In this document: in pieces, positions 24,550 to 32,528 of the stretch | How the letters are laid out: each line of letters begins with the position of its first letter | Position numbering within the stretch: the first letter of the stretch is position 1 | Assembly: GCF_024612015.1 (NCBI RefSeq) | Contig: NZ_CP102512.1 | Span: 4,588,001-4,652,000 of the forward strand | Source: Streptomyces sp. CA-210063 | GTDB taxonomy: Bacteria > Actinomycetota > Actinomycetes > Streptomycetales > Streptomycetaceae | Direction: 5' to 3' | DNA: 64,000 nucleotides | Notes under the pieces: generated by a model | Database searches by the model: none | Seen by the model: the letters and a program-made list of their open reading frames with translations, nothing else | Told to the model about the DNA's origin: nothing | Translations under genes and position numbers: made by a program

Positions 24550-25378
24550 CGAGATACCCCCGCTCGATGCGGCGGACCCAGGCATCGGGATCGGCGATCT
24601 CTTCCTCGGTAGGCAGGAAGGCCGCGTCCTTCCAGATCTGGTTGACCAGGTCGGTGCCCCCTGTGGCCACTGCGCTCGCGATGAGGCGGGAGCCCTGTTC
24701 GTACGCTGCGCGGCTGGGGCCCAAGCGCCGGATGCCGGGGAGTGCGTTGTGGGTGCGGTAGCGCCAGGACTTCGGCGATTGCCGGTGATCGGCCGGGGCA
24801 CCGAACAGGCGGGCAGTGACTTGATGGTCGGCCCAGTCGGCGTGTCCCTCAAGGACAGCCGAGGCGCCGCGCGCCGTGATCCCACGCTTCTGCGGGAAGA
24901 AGGTCCTCCAGACTGCACCGCTGCGGGCATCGGCCTGCATCTGGTGGACGAGTTCATGGGCGGCTACCTGGTGAAGGGCCGGTTCGTCGACCAGCAGCCC
25001 GCCATGGTGGAGGGCGCGGGGGGCAATGATCGTCTCGCGTCGGCCGTCGGCTGCGGTCAAGGTACTGCCGAGCACCAGGGGCCAGACCAGACCGGGAACG
25101 AGTCCCGTGATCTTCAGCCCTCCCCGAACGGCGTCGATCTCCTGTGAGGTCAGCTCCAGATCGGCGATGTCGCGAGCGAGGGTGCGGTGTTGGCTCTTAC
25201 GGGTCTCGTCCCGCCACCGCTTGGGGGCCAGCAGGCGGAAGCGGACCTCCTCCGGGAGGGGAAGGTCGGTTATCTCCTTCACCGTTGGCGCAACCCGGTG
25301 AAGTATCTGGGCGATCTGCTCGGCCAGGTCCGGATGGCGTTGGGTTTCGTCAAGCACGGTGAAGCGGGTCTGGGTCAC
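24542..25378 (-). CDS. Zincin-type metallopeptidase-like protein
   Basis: The 278-residue protein starts with GTG 25378. It has an HELVH zinc motif near residue 141 and 'EGHADWADH' about 35 residues later, which supplies a third ligand. This is the HExxH...EGxxD layout of zincins related to the actinobacterial DUF2342-type family. No signal peptide is visible, so it is probably cytoplasmic. Two strong hairpins upstream separate it from the GntR gene. Its substrate is unknown and it may act as a regulated protease. Confidence 0.72.
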   Translation of the reverse strand: MTQTRFTVLDETQRHPDLAEQIAQILHRVAPTVKEITDLPLPEEVRFRLLAPKRWRDETRKSQHRTLARDIADLELTSQEIDAVRGGLKITGLVPGLVWPLVLGSTLTAADGRRETIIAPRALHHGGLLVDEPALHQVAAHELVHQMQADARSGAVWRTFFPQKRGITARGASAVLEGHADWADHQVTARLFGAPADHRQSPKSWRYRTHNALPGIRRLGPSRAAYEQGSRLIASAVATGGTDLVNQIWKDAAFLPTEEEIADPDAWVRRIERGYLGA

Positions 25379-25424
25379 TATGGTCCTGTCCAGAAGTGAT
25401 CGGTCTGGTCGGCTTCGTTGGGCC

Positions 25425-25463
25425 CTTCGTCCCCCGGGCCACCGTCTGCCCCGGGGGACGAAG
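25425..25463. terminator. Bidirectional hairpin terminator 1
   Basis: CTTCGTCCCCCGGG and its exact complement form a 14-bp stem around an 11-base loop, just beyond the end of the GntR operon and before the zincin gene. Confidence 0.8.
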
Positions 25464-25475
25464 GTGCTCAGTGCG

Positions 25476-25514
25476 CCCCGTCGCCGAGCGGTGGTGTCGT
25501 GCTCGGCGACGGGG
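25476..25514. terminator. Bidirectional hairpin terminator 2
   Basis: CCCCGTCGCCGAGC and its exact complement form a second 14-bp stem, 12 bases after the first. The tandem pair insulates the amine-type operon from the zincin. Confidence 0.8.
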
Positions 25515-25574
25515 CCGGGCCCGTTGCGCGGCGGTGGACGGTGACGGGGCTGCCGCGCGCGCGGGTCGGGGTCG

Positions 25575-26996
25575 TCAGGTGGTGGCGAACTCGCGGCGCA
25601 GGTCGAGGTCCGTCACGGTCCTTCGGTGAGCGGTGATCTCGTGTCCGGGCGGCGTTGAGGCGGTACCCGACGCTGGCAGGGGAAACACCGAGAGTTCCGG
25701 GCGTGGGGGTGCTGGTCCTGATCCGGTGACGAAGTACCCCTGTCCCCTGCCGCGCCGTGAGCGGAGCCGTCCCTCGGCGACGAGGGGGGCAAGGGCATTG
25801 CGGACGGTGTCGTAGGAGACGCCCAACTGCCCGGCGAGAGTGACCGCGGTGATCCTCGTGCCGGGGCTGTAGGTGCGATCGCCTATCCGGGCTAGGACGG
25901 TGTCCCGGACGCGCCCGACATGGGTGGTGCCGGGAATGGGAGCCGCCCAGGTACGTTGTCCGCCCCGTCGGTCGGGGGTCTGGTACGACCGTGGGCGAGG
26001 TGCGCCGGGCTCTACCGCGAAGGTGCCACCGCCGAAGACGGTGACGAGCAATCCCGCGTCGACGAGGGTCTTGTACACGGCGGTGAGGGTGTGCAGGCCG
26101 ACGCCGAGTTCAGCGGCCAGAGCCCTCTGGTCAGGGAGTCGTGTCCCCGCCGGGTAAGTGCCGTCCTTCAGCCGCGTCCTGATCGTCTCGGCCGTGGCGT
26201 TCACGGCGTTGGCGCCGTCGAGAGGGGTCGGCTCGCCCTGCCGGGCGACGAAGGTCCCCCTTCCGTGGAGGACATACAGCGTGCCGTTGTGCACCAGGGG
26301 GTCGAGTGCGTCTCGGACGGTCTCCAGGCCCGCCCCGAGTTCGGCGGCCAGTTCACGGCGTTTGGGCAGCCGCTGCCCGGCCGGGTATGCCCCCGCCAGG
26401 ATGCGCGCGACGATGACCGCTCTGACGGTGTCCTCACGCCTGGGCATGGTCGAGCCACGCCGCCGGCCGAGTGGACGCCGCTGAGGAACCACGCCGGTGG
26501 GCTGGATCATGGGGACGTAGAACCCGGTCCCGGCAGACTCGATGACGACAAGTCCTTCGCTCCTCAAGGGCTTGAGAGCGGAAGCGATCATGGAGTGGGA
26601 CACCTCAAACTCCCGGCCCAGCTCACGCAGGGAGGGCAGGCGCTCCCCGGACTGGTAGGTGCCATCCGCGATCCGGCTCCGCAGGACGTCTTCGATGTGT
26701 TGCAGCTGCGTGCCGCCCTGGGGCGGAGTCCAGCTCCGGCCTTCGACCGTGGGCCGCGCCCCGACTGCCCCGCGGGTCTCGACCAGCCCCTCACGGACCA
26801 GCTGCCGGACCGCCCGGATGACGACCTCCGGCGAGACTCCGAAGCGGTCCGCCAGATCTGCCCGCCGGAGAATCCGGTCGGGCCCCCAGGTTCCATCCCG
26901 GATCTCACCGCGAAGGATGTCCGCATACCGTTCGCCGAGCTCGCGGCGGGTGGCGCCTGCGGCCGACGGAGCAGTCGGCGTGGTGGTGTCAGACAC
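25575..26996 (-). CDS. Penta-GntR regulator (five tandem winged helices)
   Basis: I start at GTG 26996, which overlaps the stop of the glutamine-synthetase-like gene, giving 473 residues. Reading from the N-terminus I count five related winged-helix units at about 20-80, 95-155, 180-245, 255-320 and 345-410. Each has a 'xIxDGTYxxGxxLPxxRxLAxxxGVSxxTV' recognition pattern and an 'LVxxGxLxxxxGxGxFV' wing. GntR proteins normally have one such domain followed by an effector domain. I find no UTRA, FadR, HutC or aminotransferase domain here. It is encoded last in the permease/ligase operon and most likely controls it. Confidence 0.8.
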   Translation of the reverse strand: MSDTTTPTAPSAAGATRRELGERYADILRGEIRDGTWGPDRILRRADLADRFGVSPEVVIRAVRQLVREGLVETRGAVGARPTVEGRSWTPPQGGTQLQHIEDVLRSRIADGTYQSGERLPSLRELGREFEVSHSMIASALKPLRSEGLVVIESAGTGFYVPMIQPTGVVPQRRPLGRRRGSTMPRREDTVRAVIVARILAGAYPAGQRLPKRRELAAELGAGLETVRDALDPLVHNGTLYVLHGRGTFVARQGEPTPLDGANAVNATAETIRTRLKDGTYPAGTRLPDQRALAAELGVGLHTLTAVYKTLVDAGLLVTVFGGGTFAVEPGAPRPRSYQTPDRRGGQRTWAAPIPGTTHVGRVRDTVLARIGDRTYSPGTRITAVTLAGQLGVSYDTVRNALAPLVAEGRLRSRRGRGQGYFVTGSGPAPPRPELSVFPLPASGTASTPPGHEITAHRRTVTDLDLRREFATT

Positions 26997-28368
26997 GGTC
27001 GAGCCCCCGAAGGCGCTCGATGTCGGTGACGTGCCGGAAGTGATGGTCGATCTCGTGGTAGGCCGCGCGGGCGTAGTGCCGCACCGCACCCTTCCCGAAG
27101 GCCTGTTCGGCGAAATCATTGCCGTCGAAGCTCATCAAGGCGTCGACGAGATCACGTGGCACAGGTCGTGCGGTGGTGTCCTCGTAGCCGTCGCCCGCGC
27201 AGGGGTCGGGCAGGTCGGGATGAGTGGTGAGGCCGTGGTGGATCGCCGCGCACACGGCGGCCAGCGCGAGGTACGGGTTGGCGTCGGCACCGGGCAGCCG
27301 TACCTCCAGGTGCCGGCCGGGGCCGTGGCCGGTGATCCGGAAGGCGGCCGTACGGTTGTCGGCACCCCAGCTGAAGCGGGTGGGCGCGAACGAGTGCGGC
27401 CCGAACCGCTTGTAGGAGTTCGGATACGGCGCGCACAGCGGCATCAGGTGCGGCATGCCGGTGACCAGACCGGCCAGCGCCCGCGTCAGGTGGTCCGGCT
27501 GATCCTGCCCGGATCCGGGGGCGAAGAGACTGCGTTCACCGTCCCACAGGGACAGGTGGAGGTGCAGTCCGCTGCCCACCCCGGTCTCCGGGGCGGCCAT
27601 CCACGTCGAGGTCATCCCGCGCCGCGCGGCCAGCACCCGGGTGGCGTGCTTGAAGACGGTGTAGGCGTCGCAGGCCGTCATCGCCTCCCCGTAGGGGAAG
27701 GCGACCTCCACCTGCCCCGGGGCGCCCTCGCTCTTCACCGACTCCGCCGGCATCCCCGCATCCCGCAGCACGTCCTCCAGATGCCGGAAGAAGTCGGCCA
27801 GCGCCGGTGGGTGGTCGAGGGCGTAGTCGAGGTTGTGCGGCGACACCGGCCGCAAGTCCTGATAACCGCGCTGGAAAGCCCGGTACGGGTCGCCTTCGTA
27901 GAGCAGGAACTCGCTCTCCAACCCAGTCTTCACCTCCAGCCCAAGGGCCTGGAGGCGGGCGAGCTGGGCGCGGAGCATCTGGCGCGGCGCAACGTCGACG
28001 AACGTGCCATCTGCGTGCACGGGGTCGGCGTGCACCAGGACGGTGCCCGGCTCGTAGGGCAGGTGCCGGATCATGCGCGCGTCGGGCCGCACGCGCACGT
28101 CGCCGTAGCCACTCCCCCAGCCCGTGAGATCGAAGCCGTCCACCGGCCCCATGTCGACGTCGGTAGCCAGGACGTAGGCGCACATCTCCGGTCCAGACAA
28201 CAGCCGGTCCAGGAAGACCTGCGCGTCGTACCGCTTGCCCTTCAGCCGGCCCGCCATGTCCGGGACCGCGACCATCACCGTGGTGACCTCGCCCCGCTCG
28301 ACAGCGTCACGTAACCCGTCGACGGCCAGGACGAGTTCGTCGTGCTCTGGAAGGTGTTGGCTGTTCAT
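26989..28368 (-). CDS. Glutamine-synthetase-like gamma-glutamyl ligase
   Basis: The 459-residue product has GS catalytic-domain signatures: 'ESEFLLYEGDP' near residue 150, 'EGAPGQVEVAF' near 210, 'GSGLHLHLSLW' near 262 and 'NSYKRFGPHSFAPTRFSWG' near 320. The length and these motifs match the non-canonical GS-like group (GlnA3/GlnA4/FluG/PuuA) that joins glutamate to amines rather than ammonia. Its start shares bases with the permease stop (TGATG), and the GntR gene follows in overlap. The set permease-ligase-regulator fits uptake and gamma-glutamylation of an amine such as a polyamine or ethanolamine. Confidence 0.85.
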   Translation of the reverse strand: MNSQHLPEHDELVLAVDGLRDAVERGEVTTVMVAVPDMAGRLKGKRYDAQVFLDRLLSGPEMCAYVLATDVDMGPVDGFDLTGWGSGYGDVRVRPDARMIRHLPYEPGTVLVHADPVHADGTFVDVAPRQMLRAQLARLQALGLEVKTGLESEFLLYEGDPYRAFQRGYQDLRPVSPHNLDYALDHPPALADFFRHLEDVLRDAGMPAESVKSEGAPGQVEVAFPYGEAMTACDAYTVFKHATRVLAARRGMTSTWMAAPETGVGSGLHLHLSLWDGERSLFAPGSGQDQPDHLTRALAGLVTGMPHLMPLCAPYPNSYKRFGPHSFAPTRFSWGADNRTAAFRITGHGPGRHLEVRLPGADANPYLALAAVCAAIHHGLTTHPDLPDPCAGDGYEDTTARPVPRDLVDALMSFDGNDFAEQAFGKGAVRHYARAAYHEIDHHFRHVTDIERLRGLDRV

Positions 28369-29882
28369 CAGAGCACCTCGTCAGCGATGGCGGACTGGTG
28401 GGCCGCGCTGCCCAGCGGGGGGATCTTGTAGGTGCGGCGTCCTTGGGTGATCCACAGCAGCCATGCGATCAGCAGCGCCCCGGCCAGCGTGACCCCGGCG
28501 TAGTTGAACGACTGAGCGGTGATCGGCGCGCTCTGTGGCAGGCAGAGGATGACCGTGATGACGGCCACGTAGACCACGGCGATCCAGCCGATCGGTTGGC
28601 GCCAGCGGCCCAGGGACCAGGCTCCGGGCTTGGCGCGGTCGCCCGCGCGCAGGGAGAGGTAGACGGGGATGCCGTAGGCGGGGATCATCCCGACCGCGTT
28701 GATTGCGGTGATCGCCCCGTAGGCGGCCGGTGAGTACAAGGCGGGCAGCGCAAGGACGAAGGGGACCGCGACCGACAGCCATACCGCGGGGACGGGGGTG
28801 CGGTTGCGGCTGCTGACGCGCTTCCAGGTCGCCGACCCGGGCAGGGCCTCGTCCCGGGAGAAGGCGTAGATCATCCTGCTCGCCGCGGCGGTCTCGGCGT
28901 TGCCGCAGAACAGCATGGCCACGATCACTATCAGCAGCAGCGCCTTGGCCCAGCCGACGCCGAGGACGTCGAGGAAGATCTGGGCGGGCGGCACTCCGGT
29001 GGCCGAGTTCTGGGTGGCCGCGTAGTCCTGGATCGACCACAGCAGGCCGGCCAGCAGGACGAATCCGGCGGCCCACGAGAAGAGGATCGCGTGGACGATG
29101 CCGCGCGGCGCGGATATCTGCGCGTGCTTGGTCTCTTCCGACAGGTGGGTGCTCGCGTCGTAGCCGCAGAAGGTGTAGCCGGCCAAGAGGCCGCCGATCA
29201 GGCACACGTACAGCGCGTTGGTGAAGCCGGTGTCGTTTTGGAAGTGGGTGAACACGAACTCGGCCGACTGGTGTTCGGCCGGCGCGAGAGCGAGGGTGCC
29301 GACGATGACCGTGACACCGCCCAGCTGCCACCACACGGAGATCTTGTTGAGCAGGTCCACCAGTCGGATCCCGCCCAGGTTGAGCAGACCGTGCAGCAGC
29401 AGGATGCAGCCGAAGATGACCATGGTCGTGCCGGGGGTTGGCTGGATGCCCCACTGGAGGTTGGCGAAGGCGCCGATGAACGTGGCGGCGCCGTAGTCGA
29501 TGCCGGCGATCGCGCCCCACAGGCCGAGCAGGTTGAGACAGCCGACCCCGAACGCCCAGCGCGGTCCGCCCAGATGGTGGGCCATGAAGTACAGCCCGCC
29601 GGAGGTCGGGTAGCGGCTGGTGACATCGGCCAGGGACAGGCCCAGTAGCAGTGTGAAGAGGCCGATGATCACCCAGCCCCAGAGCATGACCGCCGGACCG
29701 CCGTGGCCCAGGCCGTAGCCGAACAGGCTCATGCAGCCGGCCAGCACGCAGATGACCGTCGCGGAGATCGCGACGTTGCCGAACGGGCTCATACGCCGGG
29801 ACAGCTCGTTCTTGTAGCCGAGCTGGCGCAGGAAAGCGTCGTCGTCCAGCATCTGCCGCTTGGACGCTCGTCTCGAAGACAC
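28368..29882 (-). CDS. APC-family amino acid/amine permease
   Basis: I start at GTG 29882, preceded by AGGAA, giving 504 residues. ATG 29852 is an alternative, and the much longer upstream frame is a shadow of the next gene. About twelve hydrophobic segments are visible, starting near residue 35 (NVAISATVICVLAGCMSLFGYGL). The 'GLYFMAHHLGGPRWAFG' segment after TM2 and 'GNAETAAASRMIYAFSRDEALPGS' near residue 340 are typical of the APC superfamily amino-acid/GABA transporters. It is the first gene of the operon with the GS-like ligase and should import that enzyme's amine substrate. Confidence 0.88.
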   Translation of the reverse strand: MSSRRASKRQMLDDDAFLRQLGYKNELSRRMSPFGNVAISATVICVLAGCMSLFGYGLGHGGPAVMLWGWVIIGLFTLLLGLSLADVTSRYPTSGGLYFMAHHLGGPRWAFGVGCLNLLGLWGAIAGIDYGAATFIGAFANLQWGIQPTPGTTMVIFGCILLLHGLLNLGGIRLVDLLNKISVWWQLGGVTVIVGTLALAPAEHQSAEFVFTHFQNDTGFTNALYVCLIGGLLAGYTFCGYDASTHLSEETKHAQISAPRGIVHAILFSWAAGFVLLAGLLWSIQDYAATQNSATGVPPAQIFLDVLGVGWAKALLLIVIVAMLFCGNAETAAASRMIYAFSRDEALPGSATWKRVSSRNRTPVPAVWLSVAVPFVLALPALYSPAAYGAITAINAVGMIPAYGIPVYLSLRAGDRAKPGAWSLGRWRQPIGWIAVVYVAVITVILCLPQSAPITAQSFNYAGVTLAGALLIAWLLWITQGRRTYKIPPLGSAAHQSAIADEVL

Positions 29883-29968
29883 CGGAAGAATTCCTCTGAT
29901 CGAAAAGGGAGTTAAGGGATGTCGACTGCCGACGTAGCTGCTGCGGGTGGGCGGTGCACGGCTTCGTC

Positions 29969-30979
29969 TCACAGGACTCGCCTCTCCCTCTCCCATGCGT
30001 ACGCCCGCGCCCTCAGGAAGTCCTCCTGCCAGTCGTTCCGCCGGAAGCTGTCCCCCTGGAGCTGCTTCCACGGCGAGGTCGTCGCGTACGGGCCGATGGC
30101 CGTGAAGACGCGTCCGGCGCCCTGCTCCCCGCTCGCGGACAGCACGTACGCCAGGTGGTTGAGATCGAGCAGGGAGCAGTCCGCAGGCTTCACCACGTCG
30201 AACCAGTCCCGCAGGGCACGCTCGGCGTGATACCGGACATGGCCCCGGGCCCAGAACCCGAACTTCGACACCAGAACGCCCTCGTCCAGATCGCGCCGGT
30301 AGGACTCGGCGAGCGCGTACAGCGGCAGAGTCAGCCGCACCGATCCCGCCTCCGCCCGCGAGGCCTCCCACTGGGCGAACGCGAAGCCGCTGGCCCCCCG
30401 GGCGTGGAAGTACTGGAGCATCCGGTGCAGCGCCTCGCGGTTGTCCGGATCGCGGCGAAGGACTTCGTTCAACTGCGGCCATGGCCCTCGCGGGAGCATC
30501 GACGACTCGGGCGGCTCGCCGAACAGCTCCGGACGGCACCGGTCGGGCACCTGCCACTCGGAGGCCACCTGCGCGAGGGCCAGCAGACACAGATGGAGGA
30601 CCGGGTCGTAGGGATCCGCACCGGGCATGGCGCGCCAGCACACCTGTCGCGCCATGTCGCAGATCCGGGCCTGCTGCCGCAGGCTCGCCCCCGAGCGGGC
30701 ACTCAGCAGCGCCCGCTGAGTCATCACCCGGGCCGACATCATCAGCCCGTCGGCGTTGCCAGGCTCCTCCTCGCACCAGGCTTCGATCGCGCCACTGCGT
30801 ACCGCGAGAGCCGCCAGAACCCGACTACGCGCAGTGCGTAACCCCCAGTCCCGCCCCGTCTTCAGCAACAGGTCTCGTGTGGAGAGCCAGCGCCCGACGT
30901 GCAAGTCCTCAAGAGCACGACGAAGTTCGTCGTCCCAGCCCGCCGGGTGATCAATCAGGGGCAGGTCACTGGACGGCAT
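29969..30979 (-). CDS. Hypothetical helical protein, Streptomyces type
   Basis: The 336-residue product starts at ATG 30979 with GGAGGG upstream. It is largely helical, Trp/Arg-rich, with a segment 'MMSARVMTQRALLSARSG...ARICDMARQVCWRAMPGADPYDPVLHLCLLALAQ' in the middle and 'GHVRYHAERALRDWFDVV' further on. I recall similar Streptomyces proteins with TPR-like architecture and unknown role. No membrane segment or catalytic motif is seen. It precedes the permease operon on the same strand but is separated by 86 bases. Confidence 0.65.
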   Translation of the reverse strand: MPSSDLPLIDHPAGWDDELRRALEDLHVGRWLSTRDLLLKTGRDWGLRTARSRVLAALAVRSGAIEAWCEEEPGNADGLMMSARVMTQRALLSARSGASLRQQARICDMARQVCWRAMPGADPYDPVLHLCLLALAQVASEWQVPDRCRPELFGEPPESSMLPRGPWPQLNEVLRRDPDNREALHRMLQYFHARGASGFAFAQWEASRAEAGSVRLTLPLYALAESYRRDLDEGVLVSKFGFWARGHVRYHAERALRDWFDVVKPADCSLLDLNHLAYVLSASGEQGAGRVFTAIGPYATTSPWKQLQGDSFRRNDWQEDFLRARAYAWERERRVL

Positions 30980-31175
30980 GGATGAGCCCTCCAGAGGAGC
31001 GTGAGAGGGCGGGCAAGGAGGCGTCCCTGTGACACGGGCGCGAGACGGATACGGACTGCATGAGGCCTCGATGTGGGGAGGGGGACCACCGAGTGGCAGC
31101 AGGGCTCAGATACTGGGGAGGTAGCGAGCAGCTGCGACCCGATGGCCGCTCAGGGGTAGGGCGTGCGATTGAGCG

Positions 31176-32111
31176 TCAAGCGGGTGTTGTGGCTGGCTTG
31201 ATCAAGGCCTGGACGACCTTCCCGCCCTCCACTGGGGCGTAGGCGATCTCGGCTCCGAGCCGGCGCGCGGTCCACAGACCACGGGGAGACTCGCCTTCAG
31301 CCGGCTCCCACTTCATCGCCTCGTCGAAGTCGGGGAAGTCGCAACGGGCGTCCAGCACTTGGATGACGAGTTCACCGGATGGAAGAAGGGCCCAGTGCAT
31401 GGGAATCACGGCGTATCCAGGGACACCCGAGTAGGCGACAGCGTTGGCCATCAGGGCGTGCCCAATCGCGGCCGCAGCCTCGATGTTCACGGGGACGGGC
31501 TGCTGACTGAGGTACATGCGGGTGTAGTTGCGTGCGTTGCTGGCCGCATGTTCGCCCGCGCGGAACTGGGCGTGCCTCGTCCACACGGACTCGTCGTGTA
31601 CGAGAGCAGGGATCGCGACGATGCCCTCCTCTTCCATATCGCCGTTCCTTCTCAAAAAAGGGAGGGAGCACCAGGTCGTCGTACCGTCGTGGCTGACGCC
31701 CCAGCGATCGGCGATCGACGCGACGAGAAAGAGGCCGCGGCCGTCCACACCGTCGACAGCGGCAGCGCCCAGTACAGGAAGTTCGTGCGAGCCATCCCGA
31801 ACTTCAATCACCAGGTGAGTAGCAGTGAGGTACAGGCGTACCCCGACGTCGCCGCACCCGTGCTCGAACGCGTTCGTGACGAGCTCGGTAGCCAAGAGTT
31901 GAGCAGAGTCGATGAGGCCGGGCAGGCCCCAGCGCGTCAGCCTGGTCTCGATGATGCGGCGTACCTGACGGGGCACGGCTCTGTCTGCTGTCGCAATGGC
32001 GCCGGCCGTTGAGCCACTGGAGCGGGCGAAAGACATGTCAGTTTCGGCGTACACCCGGCAGCGCGGGGGGACTTCGGGGTCCGTCCGGGCGACGATCGCG
32101 GTCGGTGTCAC
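31176..32111 (-). CDS. Double GHKL ATPase-type regulatory protein
   Basis: I start at GTG 32111, preceded by GGAGGG, giving 311 residues. ATG 32036 is an alternative. The first half (after about residue 35) has SpoIIAB/RsbW-type ATPase motifs: 'SAQLLATELVTNAFEHG' and 'VDGRGLFLVASIADRWGV'. The second half (residues about 165-305) resembles a second ATPase-like fold with degenerate motifs ('IGHALMANAVAYSG', 'GLWTARRLGAEI'). Single-domain versions are common anti-sigma-type kinases in Streptomyces. A fused second, apparently non-catalytic copy is unusual. It is divergent from the TPR regulator across a repeat-bearing promoter region, so the two may work together. Confidence 0.72.
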   Translation of the reverse strand: MTPTAIVARTDPEVPPRCRVYAETDMSFARSSGSTAGAIATADRAVPRQVRRIIETRLTRWGLPGLIDSAQLLATELVTNAFEHGCGDVGVRLYLTATHLVIEVRDGSHELPVLGAAAVDGVDGRGLFLVASIADRWGVSHDGTTTWCSLPFLRRNGDMEEEGIVAIPALVHDESVWTRHAQFRAGEHAASNARNYTRMYLSQQPVPVNIEAAAAIGHALMANAVAYSGVPGYAVIPMHWALLPSGELVIQVLDARCDFPDFDEAMKWEPAEGESPRGLWTARRLGAEIAYAPVEGGKVVQALIKPATTPA

Positions 32112-32528
32112 GACGATCCCTCCGTACGTCCGGAGGCAACGGACACCGAACACGTCGCTACCCGCTCGGCATGCCAAACCACGGCTGGGGGTAGTAACCG
32201 CTTCTTCTCCCGCGCCTTCACGAGGAGGCCTGCGGTGCGCTGCGTGTCCGGCTTCACGGGGAACTCCTGATCGCACGCTCTCGTGCCTGGATCAAGCACT
32301 GTCGGTGGGGGTGGCGATCAGGGTCCTCTCATCCCGTACGACCCCGCCATGGCTTCCGGGGTGGCTTCTACGTGGCTTCTGAGCGCCCAACGTGACCTCG
32401 GGATAGCTTTGAAGTGGCTTCTATCCGGGGGCTGTTGCCAAGACACGGGGTTGCGGCTTCCCCTTCACAGGGAAGGGATCGATCCGTAGGCGCCCTGCGG
32501 ACCAGCGGCGCCAGAGCCAGGGGGCGGT
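32112..32528. promoter_or_regulatory. Repeat-bearing divergent promoter region
   Basis: This 417-base gap holds at least three exact copies of GTGGCTTCT on the plus strand, at 32361-32369, 32372-32380 and 32414-32422, plus a partial TGGCTTC at 32350-32356. It lies between the divergent ATPase and TPR-regulator genes. Nothing else is recognised in it. Confidence 0.5.
32350..32422 (+). repeat. Direct repeats GTGGCTTCT upstream of the TPR regulator
   Basis: Three exact 9-mers, two spaced 11 bases apart (about one helical turn) and one 42 bases further, with a partial fourth copy. The spacing suggests a cooperative DNA-binding site for a regulator of the gene starting at 32529. Confidence 0.5.

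Noticed and set aside
24551..24957. Upstream extension of the small protein gene at 24280
   Set aside because: It lies inside the zincin gene on the same strand in another frame. The coupled GTG at 24549 is the better start.
26659..28314. 551-codon plus-strand frame
   Set aside because: It is antisense to the GntR and glutamine-synthetase-like genes and has no recognisable motif.
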